DNA of 64,000 nt from Mycobacterium sp. DL (GCF_039729195.1 NZ_CP155796.1:248001-312000), one strand, 5' to 3'; positions 34,912 to 44,988 are shown, counted from the stretch's first letter. The notes: generated by a model not told the origin, from the letters alone. Made by a program: numbers and translations.

Positions 34912-36255
34912 TTGCCGAGACTTCCGAGGTTTCTGCGATCGGCGTCGCTGCGGACCAGGGTCGCCATCGCGGCCGCTGCTGCTGCGGCGGCGGTCGTCGC
35001 GGTGTTCACCATCCTGACATCGGTGGTGTTGGCGAACAACGATGCCGCACAGGTGGATCGGCGCCTGGATGCGATCGTCGACGCGAGCATGTTCCCCGAG
35101 CAGCTCACCGACCAGCGGCGAGGCGTCTTGCAGACCGGACGGTCGCGGTCATCGGGTCAGGTTGTGTACCAGCGGGGATTCCAGCTTCCGGCGCTGGCCC
35201 CCGGCACCGAGACGGTGATCGTCAACAACGTCGAGTACCGCGTCCGGACGATCCCGGTCGACCAGGAGGGCGGGGTGCTGATGTCCATCGGCATCCGTGC
35301 CGACAGCATCCTGTTGAACTCCGCGAGGGTGCCCGCCTACATCGCGGTGGGTGTGGTGACGGTCCTGATCGCCGCCGGGCTGGGGTGGTTGCTCGCCGGG
35401 CCGGCGATCCGGCCGCTGCGCAAGCTGACCGAACACACCAAACAGTTGGGTGAGGGCGCCGACGAGATGCCGGCGGTCCACGGGGTCCGAGAGGCCGAGG
35501 ATCTGTCGGAGGCGATGCGCGCGATGCTGAGCCGCCTCGCAGCGGCGCAGCGCGCCACCACGAACTCCCTGCAGGCCGCCCAGGATTTTGCGGCCAACGC
35601 CGCACACGAACTGCGCACGCCACTGACCGCGATGCGCGCCGACCTGGACACCCTGCGTATCCACGATCTGCCCGGTGAGGAACGTGAGGAGGTCGTCGCC
35701 GACCTGGCCCGCGCGCAACGCCGGGTCGAGGGCATCATCACCGCGCTGGGCCAACTCGCCTCCGGTCAGCTGGCGCAGGTCGAGGACCGCGAGGTGATCG
35801 ACGTGACCGACATGCTGGATCGGGTGGCACGGGAGAACATGCGGGTGAGCCGGGAGGTTCAGATCGACGTGGAGGTGGCCGACGACCTCGGCACTGTGTG
35901 GGGTTGGCCGGGCGGACTCCGGCTGGCCATCGACAACCTGGTGCGCAACGCCATCACCCACGGCGAGGCGTCACGGATACTGCTCACCGCCCGCCGGCAG
36001 AACGAGACGATGACGTTCGTCGTCGACGACAACGGCGTCGGCATGCCCGCAGACGAGCACGAGAGCGTGCTGGGCCGGTTCGCCCGCGGAAGCAACGCGG
36101 CACCCGGCGGTTCGGGCCTCGGCCTGGCGCTGGTGGCTCAGCAGGCAGCGCTGCACCGTGGCCGGATCGAGCTGTCGGACGGGCCGCTCGGCGGGCTGAG
36201 GGCGACATTCACCATCACGATATCGCCTGAACTGCAAGAGGTTTCAGAACTGTAG
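34912..36255 (+). CDS. Sensor histidine kinase (PrrB-like)
   Basis: 447 residues from TTG 34912, five bases after the regulator's stop. Two membrane segments (residues 18-40 and about 140-165) enclose a 100-residue sensor loop. A HAMP-like stretch is followed by HisKA with His232 (NAAHELRTPLTAMRADL), N-box DNLVRNAITHGEAS and G-boxes DDNGVGMPADE and GGSGLGLALV. It would phosphorylate the adjacent regulator. The signal is unknown; its operon with haem-binding proteins suggests haem or envelope state. Confidence 0.93.
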   Translation: MPRLPRFLRSASLRTRVAIAAAAAAAAVVAVFTILTSVVLANNDAAQVDRRLDAIVDASMFPEQLTDQRRGVLQTGRSRSSGQVVYQRGFQLPALAPGTETVIVNNVEYRVRTIPVDQEGGVLMSIGIRADSILLNSARVPAYIAVGVVTVLIAAGLGWLLAGPAIRPLRKLTEHTKQLGEGADEMPAVHGVREAEDLSEAMRAMLSRLAAAQRATTNSLQAAQDFAANAAHELRTPLTAMRADLDTLRIHDLPGEEREEVVADLARAQRRVEGIITALGQLASGQLAQVEDREVIDVTDMLDRVARENMRVSREVQIDVEVADDLGTVWGWPGGLRLAIDNLVRNAITHGEASRILLTARRQNETMTFVVDDNGVGMPADEHESVLGRFARGSNAAPGGSGLGLALVAQQAALHRGRIELSDGPLGGLRATFTITISPELQEVSEL

Positions 36256-36256
36256 C

Positions 36257-37720
36257 CTAGTTGCGTCCGCCGTCGCGAGGCGTTGCCCGACGCTGCTTCA
36301 GCGCCTCCAGTAACCGATGTTCGGCGTCTTCGCCGGGCGCGATGCCACTGGGGATGCGGAGCAGGAAGAACGCGCCGAGTGCCCACCAGGCCCCGAACAG
36401 AATCCACGGTGGCACGTCGAGGAACGCGGGCATCCCCGGCAGATAGAGGCTCAGCAACCCACCGCACAGCACCACGGCGGCGCCGCCGACCACCAGGCCG
36501 GTCTTGCCCGTCCCGCCGACCCGTAGCGGCCGCTCCATCTGCGGCTCGCGCCGGCGCAGCACCAGGAACACGACGGAGACCAGCAGATACGCGATCACGA
36601 TGCTGGGTGAGCCGGAGTCCACGAGCCACACGAGCATCGCCTCGCCCAGGAAGGGGGCGATGAACGACAGGGCACCGATGAAGAGCAGGGCGTTGACCGG
36701 GGTGCGGAACTTCGGGTGCAGCTTGCCGAACCAGGCGGGCAGCATGCCCGAGCGCGCCATCGAGTACATCAGTCGCGACGCGCCGAGCAGCAGCGAGTTC
36801 CACGAGGTGAGGATTCCGGCGATGCCTCCCGCGATCAGGAGCTTCGCCATGACGTCGCTGCCGAACAGGGCGCCGAACGCATCCGCGGTGGCGATGTCGG
36901 CGTCTGCGAGTTCGCCCGCCGACATCGCCGACGAGGTGGTCACGATGGTCATCAGGTACCAGATGGTGGCGAGGCCGACGGCGATGACGACCAGACGTCC
37001 GATCTGGCGCGCGGGGATGTCCACCTCCTCCGCGGACTGCGGGATGACGTCGAAGCCGACGAACAGGAACGGCACCACGACGAGCACGGCGAAAAACCCT
37101 GCCGTGCCGCCGGTGAACAGCGGTTGCATGTTGTCCACCGATCCGCCGGTGAAGGAACCGAAGACCAGCATCAGGCCGATGACCAGCAGCAGCACCACGA
37201 CAAACGTCTGCGCGACGCCGGCGAACTTGACGCCGAGGATGTTGACGGTGGTGATGACGACCGCGGCGATCGCGCCGACCAGCGCCCAGGTGAGGTAGAC
37301 CTCGCTGCCCGCGATCTCCCACAGCCGGATCTGGTTGAGGTCGGGGAAGAGGTACAGGGCGGTCCGGGGAAGCGCCACGGCCTCGAACGCCACGATGGTC
37401 ACGTAGCCGCCGACGATGCCCCACGAGCCGATGAACGACCACCGCGGTCCCATGCCGCGAAGCAGAAAGTTGTGCTCGCCGCCGGCCTTGGGCATGGCCG
37501 CCGTGAGCTCGGCGTACGTCAGGCCGACCACGGCCATGATCGCTCCGCCAGCGGTCATCGCCAGAACCGCTCCGAGCGTGCCGGCCGAGCCGATCCAGTC
37601 CCCGGTGAGAACCACCCAGCCGAAGCCGATCATGGCGCCGAAGCCGAGAGCCAATACGTCCCAGTTGCCGAGGACTTTCAGCAGAGAGGTCTCCTCGGGC
37701 GTCCCGACTGCTTTCGTCAT
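36257..37720 (-). CDS. APC-family amino-acid permease
   Basis: 487 residues from ATG 37718-37720, preceded by GGAAAGGCGG; a GTG at 37751 would add 11 residues. About twelve membrane segments starting with VLALGFGAMIGFGWVVLTGDWI, the APC-type first helix break GAMIGFGW, then GGEHNFLLRGMG and PQSAEEVDIPARQIGRLVVIAV. It imports or exchanges an amino acid or amine; substrate not evident. It ends one base from the convergent kinase gene's end, so the two genes share a terminator region of no length. Confidence 0.9.
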   Translation of the reverse strand: MTKAVGTPEETSLLKVLGNWDVLALGFGAMIGFGWVVLTGDWIGSAGTLGAVLAMTAGGAIMAVVGLTYAELTAAMPKAGGEHNFLLRGMGPRWSFIGSWGIVGGYVTIVAFEAVALPRTALYLFPDLNQIRLWEIAGSEVYLTWALVGAIAAVVITTVNILGVKFAGVAQTFVVVLLLVIGLMLVFGSFTGGSVDNMQPLFTGGTAGFFAVLVVVPFLFVGFDVIPQSAEEVDIPARQIGRLVVIAVGLATIWYLMTIVTTSSAMSAGELADADIATADAFGALFGSDVMAKLLIAGGIAGILTSWNSLLLGASRLMYSMARSGMLPAWFGKLHPKFRTPVNALLFIGALSFIAPFLGEAMLVWLVDSGSPSIVIAYLLVSVVFLVLRRREPQMERPLRVGGTGKTGLVVGGAAVVLCGGLLSLYLPGMPAFLDVPPWILFGAWWALGAFFLLRIPSGIAPGEDAEHRLLEALKQRRATPRDGGRN

Positions 37721-37834
37721 TCGCCAAACCGCCTTTCCGGTGCCGGCATTCACATGCGGCCTCAGGGTTGAACGCAGGCTAACCGATTGTCGGTGCTCTG
37801 CGTGCGGACTCGCCTGATGGCGGCGACGACGTGA

Positions 37835-38218
37835 TCAACCTGCCGTCTTGGCTCTCCGCAGGGCGAGGGCGCGCCACCCGAGCAGCAGCACCGCGGTGGT
37901 CAACGAGGCGACGACGATGAAACTGACCGCGGTGCCCTGAGATGTGGCCTTACGCAACAACATCCCGACCACCACTGTGCTCACCCACACCACGATCCCG
38001 GTGGGGGCGAGCGAGGTCGGACGCTGCCAGCCGCGGGAGAGCAACCAGCCCACTCCGGTTCCGGTCAGAAACGGCCACGCCGTCTCGGCGATGCCGCTGA
38101 CGCTGAGCCCCTCGGCGTGACTGCGACGTCCGATCGTGCAGAACACCACCACACACACGACATCCACGGCGAGTGCTGTCAGTGTGACCCCGGCGGGCGG
38201 GCGGTCACCGGTCTTCAT
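37835..38218 (-). CDS. DUF3054 membrane protein
   Basis: 127 residues with four membrane segments (VTLTALAVDVVCVVVFCTIGR, TAWPFLTGTGVGWLLS, IVVWVSTVVVGMLLRK and AVSFIVVASLTTAVLLLGWR). The GRRSHAEG motif after the first helix and PFLTGTGVGW are hallmarks of DUF3054, common in actinobacteria. It overlaps the end of the M23 lipoprotein gene by 14 bases and is the last of a three-gene operon with the Rv0204c-type gene. Function unknown. Confidence 0.9.
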   Translation of the reverse strand: MKTGDRPPAGVTLTALAVDVVCVVVFCTIGRRSHAEGLSVSGIAETAWPFLTGTGVGWLLSRGWQRPTSLAPTGIVVWVSTVVVGMLLRKATSQGTAVSFIVVASLTTAVLLLGWRALALRRAKTAG

Positions 38219-39470
38219 AGGTCATCACATCGTAAACAATTGGGCTGGTGCCGGTTTCGTTGCGAGGGGCGAACCCGGGCTGCAGCTGGGCGGGTGCGCC
38301 GTCGAGCAGACCGTCGAGTGACTCCGGTGACTCGACGAGACGCGAATCCAGCTCGAAGTCCGAGAACACGAACGGCAGCCCGTCCGAGCGCAGCGGATCG
38401 GGACTGCTCATGATGTGGAAATGCAGGTGCGGCGCATCGGAGTTCCCGCTGTTGCCCAGCGACCCGATCACCTGCCCGGCGGTCAGTTGATCACCGGGAC
38501 CGACCTGGACTGTGCCGGTCTTGATGTGGGCGTACAGCGCGTAGAACCCGTTGCCGAGATCCTGCACGATGTGATTGCCGCCGTACTGCTCGAGCGCAAG
38601 TCCGGTGGGCGCGGTGCCGGGAACTTGTTCGGGCAGCCCGTCCAGCGTCGCCACCACCGGACCGTCGGCCACGGCGAGGATGTCGGCGCCGAAGTACGGA
38701 TAACTGTTCACGTCGGTCTTGTCGCCGGTGAACAGCCGCCCGTCGGGTCCGAGCTGGACGTAGTCGATCGCGAATCGTTCGGCGGCCCAGATCTCGCCGT
38801 TGATCGGGTTGAGAGCCATCCGGTGCGCGGTCATGCCGCAGCAACCGTCGCCGTTGAGCCAGTTCGGTCCGGCCAGCGGCGGAGCGACGACGATCGGCTC
38901 ACGCGTCTGCACCGTGACCGGTGCGACATTCTCGGTCATGGTGGCGGGAAACAGCGGCGGCATCGGTTCTGGCACCGAGATGCCCACCGCGTGGGTGAGC
39001 TGGTCCGGGATCGTCTCGTTCGGGGCCAACGCGACGTCAAGCCACACGAAGGCTGTCTGAGCCGGTCCGATTGTTGTTGTCGGCGTGGGGTTTCCGATGA
39101 CCCGAGTCCAGTAGGCGAGCCGGTCGCCGGGCAGGCTCAGCAGCGTCCGGTCGCCGGCGCGGACATCCACAGAGGTCAGCGTGACGTCCTGGGCCAGCGT
39201 GTTGGTCAGCTGCAACTCGTAGGCCAGGTGCACCTTCTCATCGGTACTGGGCACCGGGATCGGTGCGCTCAGGACGCGCGCCACCAGCGGCGTGGCCACT
39301 GACGGCCCGGCCGGAGCGGGGGTGGTCGCCGGTGACTCCGAGGCGACCGGCGGAGTGGCCGTGGTTCCCACCGGGGTGGTCTCCGGGGTGGTCTCCGGGG
39401 CGGCCGAGCAGGCGGCGAGGAGCATCAGAGCCGCGAACGACGCAGTGGCGGTGAGTGGTCGAAACATCAT
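38205..39470 (-). CDS. M23-type peptidase-domain lipoprotein
   Basis: 421 residues. Lipobox LLAAC (Cys about 21), a Thr/Pro-rich linker (TTPETTPVGTTATPPVAS), a beta domain, and a C-terminal lysostaphin-like domain: AHRMAL...ERFAIDYV for the His...Asp zinc pair, ALYAHIKTGTV and the HLHFH motif near residue 350. It may cut peptidoglycan peptides or act as a structural regulator. Zinc ligands look intact, so activity is plausible. It is 18 bases after the Rv0204c-type gene. Confidence 0.88.
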   Translation of the reverse strand: MMFRPLTATASFAALMLLAACSAAPETTPETTPVGTTATPPVASESPATTPAPAGPSVATPLVARVLSAPIPVPSTDEKVHLAYELQLTNTLAQDVTLTSVDVRAGDRTLLSLPGDRLAYWTRVIGNPTPTTTIGPAQTAFVWLDVALAPNETIPDQLTHAVGISVPEPMPPLFPATMTENVAPVTVQTREPIVVAPPLAGPNWLNGDGCCGMTAHRMALNPINGEIWAAERFAIDYVQLGPDGRLFTGDKTDVNSYPYFGADILAVADGPVVATLDGLPEQVPGTAPTGLALEQYGGNHIVQDLGNGFYALYAHIKTGTVQVGPGDQLTAGQVIGSLGNSGNSDAPHLHFHIMSSPDPLRSDGLPFVFSDFELDSRLVESPESLDGLLDGAPAQLQPGFAPRNETGTSPIVYDVMTYEDR

Positions 39471-39488
39471 GTGGCTGGCACTCTTTCG

Positions 39489-40673
39489 TTATGTCCCGAA
39501 GCGTTCCGGCGACGTTGCGGGGACGTCGTCCGGCGGATGCGGCGCGTCGGGGTCGGGGCTGAACTGCGGCGTGGCGATGTCCTCGGCGGCACGGATCGGG
39601 GCGACGGTCTCTGTGGTGTCGGGGTCGATGTCCTTCTCGGTGCGGAACATGAAGAAAAAGATCACCCAGCCGATCGCGGCGATGAAGATCCAGCTGATCA
39701 GTCGGTAGACCAGCATGGCCGAGATCGCCGCGGCCAGTGGCATCCCGCTGGAGACCAAGCCCGGAACCAGGACGGCCTCGACGACCAGTAGTCCGCCGGG
39801 CATCAATGGGATCGAGCCGACGGCGCGGGCCGCGGCGTAGGCCACGATCACCCCCGCGATCGACGGGTGACCGCCCGTCGCGTAGCAGGCAAAGAGCAGG
39901 CACGCGACGTCGGCGATCCAGTTGAACAGCGACCAGCCGAACGCCTTCCCGAGAACGCCGCGGCCCAACTGCACCGACTCGAGTTGAGTGAGGATCTCCC
40001 GCCACTTCGTCAGCCCGGTGCCGGTCGGCTTACCCCGGATCGCGTTGACCCACGACAGCACCCGCGCGCCGATTCCGTCGATGAGTTCGGGCCGGGTGGC
40101 CACCGCCTGCGCCAGCAGGATCAGGGCGATGAAGCCCCCGAGCGAGAAGATCAGCGACATCGGGTTCTTCGTCGCACCCAGTAGGAAAGCGCCGCCCAGT
40201 CCGAGCAGTGCCAGGCCGATGACCTGAAGTGCGCCGGACATCACCAGTTGCCAGGAGGCCACGACGGGCGAGGCGCCCCACATCCGCTGCTGGCGGTAGA
40301 TGAACGTCGCCGACAGCACCGGGCCGCCCGGCATCGTGGTGGACAGTGCGTTGCCGGCGTAGAACGCGGCTTCGGAGCGCCACTGCCGCACGTGGACGCC
40401 GGCGGAGCGCAGCAGGGTGCGCTGGATCTGCGCGAAACTGTGCATCGAGGCCATGGCGGCGACCACCGCGGCCAGCACCCACAGCCAGTTCGCCGAGTAC
40501 AGGCTCTTCCATGCTTTGGCGAGTTGGTCGTGGACCAGGGCGAACTGGACGGTCAGCACGATGACCGCGAGGGCGAGCAGCGCCCACCGCAGCCACCAGT
40601 ACTTGCCGCGGGCTTTGGGGTCCCGGCCGGCGGGTCCCGCCCCGGTATCGCTCGCGGGAGCGTCGTGAGACAC
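39489..40673 (-). CDS. Flippase-like integral membrane protein (Rv0204c homologue)
   Basis: 394 residues from GTG 40671-40673 with about eight membrane segments. The family (YbhN/lysylphosphatidylglycerol synthase transmembrane region) is recognised from FYAGNALSTTMPGGPVLSATFIYRQQRMWG and IAGVIVAYAAARAVGSIPLMPGGLLVVEAVLVPGL (shown partly here as VGSIPLMPGGLLVVEAV). Such proteins flip or modify lipids. The position before the AI-2E-type gene and mmpL3 matches Rv0204c. It heads an operon with the M23 lipoprotein and DUF3054 gene. Confidence 0.88.
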   Translation of the reverse strand: MSHDAPASDTGAGPAGRDPKARGKYWWLRWALLALAVIVLTVQFALVHDQLAKAWKSLYSANWLWVLAAVVAAMASMHSFAQIQRTLLRSAGVHVRQWRSEAAFYAGNALSTTMPGGPVLSATFIYRQQRMWGASPVVASWQLVMSGALQVIGLALLGLGGAFLLGATKNPMSLIFSLGGFIALILLAQAVATRPELIDGIGARVLSWVNAIRGKPTGTGLTKWREILTQLESVQLGRGVLGKAFGWSLFNWIADVACLLFACYATGGHPSIAGVIVAYAAARAVGSIPLMPGGLLVVEAVLVPGLVSSGMPLAAAISAMLVYRLISWIFIAAIGWVIFFFMFRTEKDIDPDTTETVAPIRAAEDIATPQFSPDPDAPHPPDDVPATSPERFGT

Positions 40674-40750
40674 GCAGTACAGGGTAAGCCGTGCTCCGGC
40701 CGATTCCGCAGATCCCGGGACCGGACTCCCGGGGCCGTTACGCTACCGGA

Positions 40751-41905
40751 ATGTCAGCCCGTCCCTCGCTGGACTCCCTTGCCGATGAGTCGGTCAGCCC
40801 GCTTGTTCGCAAGACCGCAGCCTGGTCGTGGCGGCTGTTGGTGATCTTCGGCGCCGTCGTCGCGCTGCTGTGGGTCTTCTTCCAGTTGGAGATCATTTTT
40901 GTACCGGTCATGCTGGCCACGATCGTGGCCGCCCTGCTGATGCCGGTGGTCGACTTCCTCGATCGCCGGGGTGCGCCTCGCGGCGGCGCGGTGGCGTTGG
41001 TGCTGCTGAGCGGTATCGCGCTGTTCGGCGGGTTGCTGTCGTTTGTCATCACGCAGTTCGTCGACGGTGCGCCGGCGCTGGTCGCGCAGGTGACGACCAG
41101 CATCGAGGGTCTCGGCACGTGGCTCACCGACGGGCCGCTCAAGGTCAGCGATCAGCAGATCAATCAGGCCCGCGACACAGCGATCGAAGCCCTGGGGAGC
41201 AATCAGGAGAAGCTGACCAGCGGGGCACTCTCGACTGCGGGCACGCTGACCGAGATCGTGACCGGGGCGCTGCTGGTGTTGTTCACCCTGATCTTCCTGC
41301 TGCACGGCGGCCGCAACATCTTCGGGTTCGTCACCCAGGTGTTTCCGATGGCTGTGCGGACCCGGGTGCGCGACGCTGGTCGCGCCGGTTTCCGGTCACT
41401 GATCGGCTACGTGCGTGCGACGTTCCTGGTCGCACTGGTCGACGCGCTCGGCATCGGGGTGGGCCTGGCGATCATGAGTGTGCCGCTTGCGCTTCCGCTC
41501 GCGTCGCTGGTGTTCCTGGGTGCCTTCGTCCCCCTGGTCGGTGCGGTGGTCACCGGTTTCCTGGCGGTCATCGTCGCGCTCATCGCCAAGGGCTGGATCT
41601 ACGCGCTGATCACCCTCGGGTTGATCATCGCCGTGCAGCAACTCGAGGGCCACGTCCTGCAGCCACTGGTGATGGGACGCGCGGTGTCGATCCACCCGCT
41701 GGCGATCGTGCTGGCGATCGCGGGCGGCGCGGTGCTCGCCGGCATCATCGGCGCACTGCTCGCCGTGCCGGTGCTGGCCTTCCTCAACAGCGCCATCCGA
41801 GTGCTGATCGCCGACGACCCGGCAGAGGAGGAGGCGTTGCAGGAGGCCGACGACGGGCCCTTGGTCGAGGCCGACGCGGACGACGTGGAGGCACCCGCGG
41901 AATAG
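40751..41905 (+). CDS. AI-2E-type (UPF0118) transporter, Rv0205 homologue
   Basis: 384 residues from ATG 40751 ([21 protein letters not shown]); a longer frame adds 20 non-conserved residues. About eight membrane segments, with the family's [55 protein letters not shown] (as [14 protein letters not shown]) and [19 protein letters not shown]. The C-terminus is acidic. AI-2E family members move diverse solutes or ions; the substrate is unknown. Its TAG stop lies inside the left arm of a strong hairpin. Confidence 0.9.
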   Translation: MSARPSLDSLADESVSPLVRKTAAWSWRLLVIFGAVVALLWVFFQLEIIFVPVMLATIVAALLMPVVDFLDRRGAPRGGAVALVLLSGIALFGGLLSFVITQFVDGAPALVAQVTTSIEGLGTWLTDGPLKVSDQQINQARDTAIEALGSNQEKLTSGALSTAGTLTEIVTGALLVLFTLIFLLHGGRNIFGFVTQVFPMAVRTRVRDAGRAGFRSLIGYVRATFLVALVDALGIGVGLAIMSVPLALPLASLVFLGAFVPLVGAVVTGFLAVIVALIAKGWIYALITLGLIIAVQQLEGHVLQPLVMGRAVSIHPLAIVLAIAGGAVLAGIIGALLAVPVLAFLNSAIRVLIADDPAEEEALQEADDGPLVEADADDVEAPAE

Positions 41906-41952
41906 CGTTCCGGGCTGTGAATACCGTTCAATTCACAACCCGGAACGCTATT
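41901..41952. terminator. Strong bidirectional hairpin between Rv0205-type gene and mmpL3
   Basis: Arms 41901-41922 and 41931-41952 are inverted copies 22 bases long with one mismatch, separated by eight bases (ACCGTTCA). The left arm begins AATAGCGTTCCGGG and the right arm ends CCCGGAACGCTATT. It sits between convergent genes and includes the upstream gene's stop codon. AATAGC at the outer ends gives U-rich or A-rich flanks for both strands. A two-way intrinsic terminator is the natural reading. Confidence 0.85.
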
Positions 41953-41976
41953 CCGCGCACGTTGGGTGCGTGGGAC

Positions 41977-44900
41977 CTACAGGCGGCCCTCGCGGCGCAG
42001 CAGGTCCTGTGCGCTGACACCGCTGCCGCCGCGACGCTGGGGTTCGTCGTCAGCGCGCGTGTTGAGCTTCTCGGTCGCCGCGTCGGCGTCGGACTTCCGC
42101 GGCGTCGGGATCGCTCGGGTGGCTTCGGCGGAATCATCGTCGGCTGTCCCGGCGTCGGGCTGCGACGGGATCGCCGTCGTCGGTTCGCTTGCGCCCGGGG
42201 CCTGATCGCGCATCGCCCGGGTCGGCTCAGCGGACGGCCGAGGTGCGGGAGCGGCGGGGCCGGCGCCGGACGAACCGCCGGTGCCACGCAGGTCGCCGAG
42301 CCACGACTCGATCTCGCGTTCTTCGCGCGGCGGGGCCGGAGGTGCTGTCGGCGCCGAGGCGCGCGGCGTGCGCTGTGTCGCGGCGGCAGCGTTGCTGACC
42401 GCGTTGCGCACCGCGTTCTTGGCGACCGACAGACGCGTGGTCTGAGGTTCTTCCTCGACGATCGGGGCCGCCGGCGCCGACTGGCGCGCCGGTGCGTTCG
42501 GCAGTCGTGTGGTGCCCGCAGCCGACGGTCCGCTGGGCCGCGGCGGCAGACCGGGGCGCGGGGCACCGCCCGGAGCGGGATGGCTGGGGTCGTGCGGCGG
42601 CAGCGCCCGCGCGGGGACCGCCACCGGCGGGCCGCCGGCACCGACCAGCGCTTCGGGATGGGGCGCCTCTTCCCTGGACTCCCGCACCGCGGGCCGTTTG
42701 CGCTCGTCGGGCAGTTCGGTCTCGCCGAGGCCCAGCCGTTCCTGAAGTCGCTTCATCCAGCGCGGCGCCCACCAGCAGTCGTCACCGAGCAGCTTCATGA
42801 TCGCGGGCACCAGGAACATCCGGACGATCGTCGCGTCCAACAGCAGCGCGATGAGCAGGCCGAACGCCAGGTACTTCATCATCACCAGGTCGGAGAACAC
42901 GAACGCTCCCGCGACCACGGCCAACACCAGCGCTGCGCCGGTGATCAGACGCCCGGTGGTGGCCGTACCGATCCGGATCGCCTCGGTGGTCGACATGCCC
43001 CGTGCTCGAGCTTCCACCATCCGGGAGACCAGGAACACCTCGTAGTCGGTGGACAGGCCCCAGATCACCGCGATGATCAGACCGATCATCGGTGCCATCA
43101 GCGGCTGAGGGGTGTAGTTCATCAGACCCGACCCGTGGCCTTCGACGAACATCCACGTGAGGATGCCCATCGTCGAGCCGAGTGTCAGCGCGCTCATCAA
43201 CGCCGCCTTGATCGGCAGCACCACCGAGCCGAACGCCAGGAACATCAGGATCGTCGTCGTCGTGATGAGCAGCAGCACCATCAGCGGCAGCTTGTCGAAC
43301 AGGCTGTGGATGCTGTCCTGCTCGAGCGCCGGGGTTCCGCCGACCGACACCGTGAGGCCTCGAGGCGGTGACAGCTCCCGCAGTTCGTCGATCTTCTGGG
43401 ATGCGTCGTTGCGGTTCTCCAGGCCGTTCTGGATCACCCGCACCGACGGGTCTCGCGACGCGCCGTCGAGGTACGAGCGTTCCTGCCACATCTTGTCCGG
43501 GTCACCGTCGGGCTCGATGAACCCGGGGATCGCCATCGCCTCGTTGCGGATCTCGGCGATCTGCTGATCGGAGACCGGGTCGCCGTTGTCGTTCTCGATG
43601 ACCAGCGTCAACGGTTCGGTGCGGAAGCCGGGGAACGTCCGGTCGAACTCCTCCTGCGCCACGCGCACGGAGTTGTCCGGGGGGAGGTACTTCTCGCTGA
43701 TGCCGCCGAGGGACAGCTGACCCAGCGGGATGATCAGCAGAATCATGCCGATCAGAATCGGCGCGGCGAAACCGATGGGTCGCTTGACGACGATGTTGAC
43801 GAGCTTGCCCCAGAAACCCTGCTCGACTTCGGCGCGGGTCTTGGTCTTCTGCGTGCGGTCGGCGAGCCAGTTCAGCCACCAGTTCGTCGGCTTCCAGTTG
43901 CGGAAGAACGGCACCCGCAGCAGCGTGCGCACACCGAGCGCGTCGACGTTGGGGCCGAGGATGGCGAGAGCGGCCGCCAGAACCGTGACCGACAGGATCG
44001 CCGCCAGCATCACCGAGGCGATGATCGCGTAGGTGATCGACTTCAGGAACCCCTGCGGGAACAGCAGAAGCGGAACCGACGACGCCACCAGGATGACCGC
44101 GGAGAACATCACGGTGCGCCCGGAGGTCATGACCGTGCGCCGGACCGCGGTCTCGGTGTCGTAGCCCTCGGCGATCTCCTCACGGAACCGGCTCACCATG
44201 AACAGGCCGTAGTCGACGGCGATGCCCAGCCCCATGAGCGTCACCACCGGCTGGGCGAAGAAGTGCACGGGGATGACCTCGGCGATCAGCCGCATGATGC
44301 CCAGTGCGCCGGCGATGGTCAGGCCGCCGATGATCGCGGGCAGCGATGCGGCGATGACGCCGCCGAACACGAAGAACAGCACCACCGCGACCAGCGGGAT
44401 CGCGGCGACCTCGGCGCGCTTCTGGTCCTCACCGATGGTGCCGGTCAGCTCGCTGGCCAGCGGCTGCAGACCGGCCTGCTGGACCTCGATGCCGTCGATG
44501 TTGAGGGCTTCCTTGACGGTGGTGCCGTCGGAGCCGACGTTCTTGTTGTAGTTGTTCAGGATCGCGTCGTCGTTGTCGCCCTTGAGCTGGACCGACATGA
44601 ACGCGTGCTGTTTGTCCGCGTCGGCCATGTTCGAGAGCACCTCGGGGCTCTTGAAGTAGCCGATGGCCCGCAGCACCTGGTCGGGGTGGGTTCGCTCCAC
44701 CTCGTCGAGGTTCTCCAGGATCTTGCGCTGGAATTCCGGGTCGTCGACGGTCCTACCCTCGGGCGCGGTGTAGATCGCGACGATGTGGCCGGACGTGTCA
44801 CGGCCGTATGCCTCGTCGGAGACCAGCGAGGCGTGGACCGATTCGCTGCCCTCGTCGTAGAACCCACTCTGTGTGACGTGCTGTCCCAGGCTGATGCCGA

Positions 44901-44988
44901 AGACGCCGCCGCCCAGGCACAGTGCGACCATTACACCGATCACTATGTATCGGTACTGGTACACCGTTCGACCCCACCAGGCGAACAC
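41977..44988 (-). CDS. mmpL3: MmpL3, trehalose monomycolate flippase
   Basis: 1003 residues from GTG 44986-44988 with TAGGAG seven bases upstream. Essential exporter of trehalose monomycolate for the outer membrane. The two halves each have the proton-relay pair, Asp259-Tyr260 (GIAVDYGLFMVSRF) and Asp648-Tyr649 (LSTDYEVFLVSRM). A long disordered Pro/Ala/Arg-rich C-terminus (from about residue 760) ends SAQDLLRREGRL. The place between Rv0205- and Rv0207c-type genes matches Rv0206c. It is the target of many anti-mycobacterial leads. The NYN gene lies 73 bases upstream on the same strand. Confidence 0.97.
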   Translation of the reverse strand: MFAWWGRTVYQYRYIVIGVMVALCLGGGVFGISLGQHVTQSGFYDEGSESVHASLVSDEAYGRDTSGHIVAIYTAPEGRTVDDPEFQRKILENLDEVERTHPDQVLRAIGYFKSPEVLSNMADADKQHAFMSVQLKGDNDDAILNNYNKNVGSDGTTVKEALNIDGIEVQQAGLQPLASELTGTIGEDQKRAEVAAIPLVAVVLFFVFGGVIAASLPAIIGGLTIAGALGIMRLIAEVIPVHFFAQPVVTLMGLGIAVDYGLFMVSRFREEIAEGYDTETAVRRTVMTSGRTVMFSAVILVASSVPLLLFPQGFLKSITYAIIASVMLAAILSVTVLAAALAILGPNVDALGVRTLLRVPFFRNWKPTNWWLNWLADRTQKTKTRAEVEQGFWGKLVNIVVKRPIGFAAPILIGMILLIIPLGQLSLGGISEKYLPPDNSVRVAQEEFDRTFPGFRTEPLTLVIENDNGDPVSDQQIAEIRNEAMAIPGFIEPDGDPDKMWQERSYLDGASRDPSVRVIQNGLENRNDASQKIDELRELSPPRGLTVSVGGTPALEQDSIHSLFDKLPLMVLLLITTTTILMFLAFGSVVLPIKAALMSALTLGSTMGILTWMFVEGHGSGLMNYTPQPLMAPMIGLIIAVIWGLSTDYEVFLVSRMVEARARGMSTTEAIRIGTATTGRLITGAALVLAVVAGAFVFSDLVMMKYLAFGLLIALLLDATIVRMFLVPAIMKLLGDDCWWAPRWMKRLQERLGLGETELPDERKRPAVRESREEAPHPEALVGAGGPPVAVPARALPPHDPSHPAPGGAPRPGLPPRPSGPSAAGTTRLPNAPARQSAPAAPIVEEEPQTTRLSVAKNAVRNAVSNAAAATQRTPRASAPTAPPAPPREEREIESWLGDLRGTGGSSGAGPAAPAPRPSAEPTRAMRDQAPGASEPTTAIPSQPDAGTADDDSAEATRAIPTPRKSDADAATEKLNTRADDEPQRRGGSGVSAQDLLRREGRL

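Noticed and set aside
40828..43371. 847-codon open frame on the plus strand
   Set aside because: It runs out of frame through the AI-2E-type gene and antisense to mmpL3 with Arg-rich composition.
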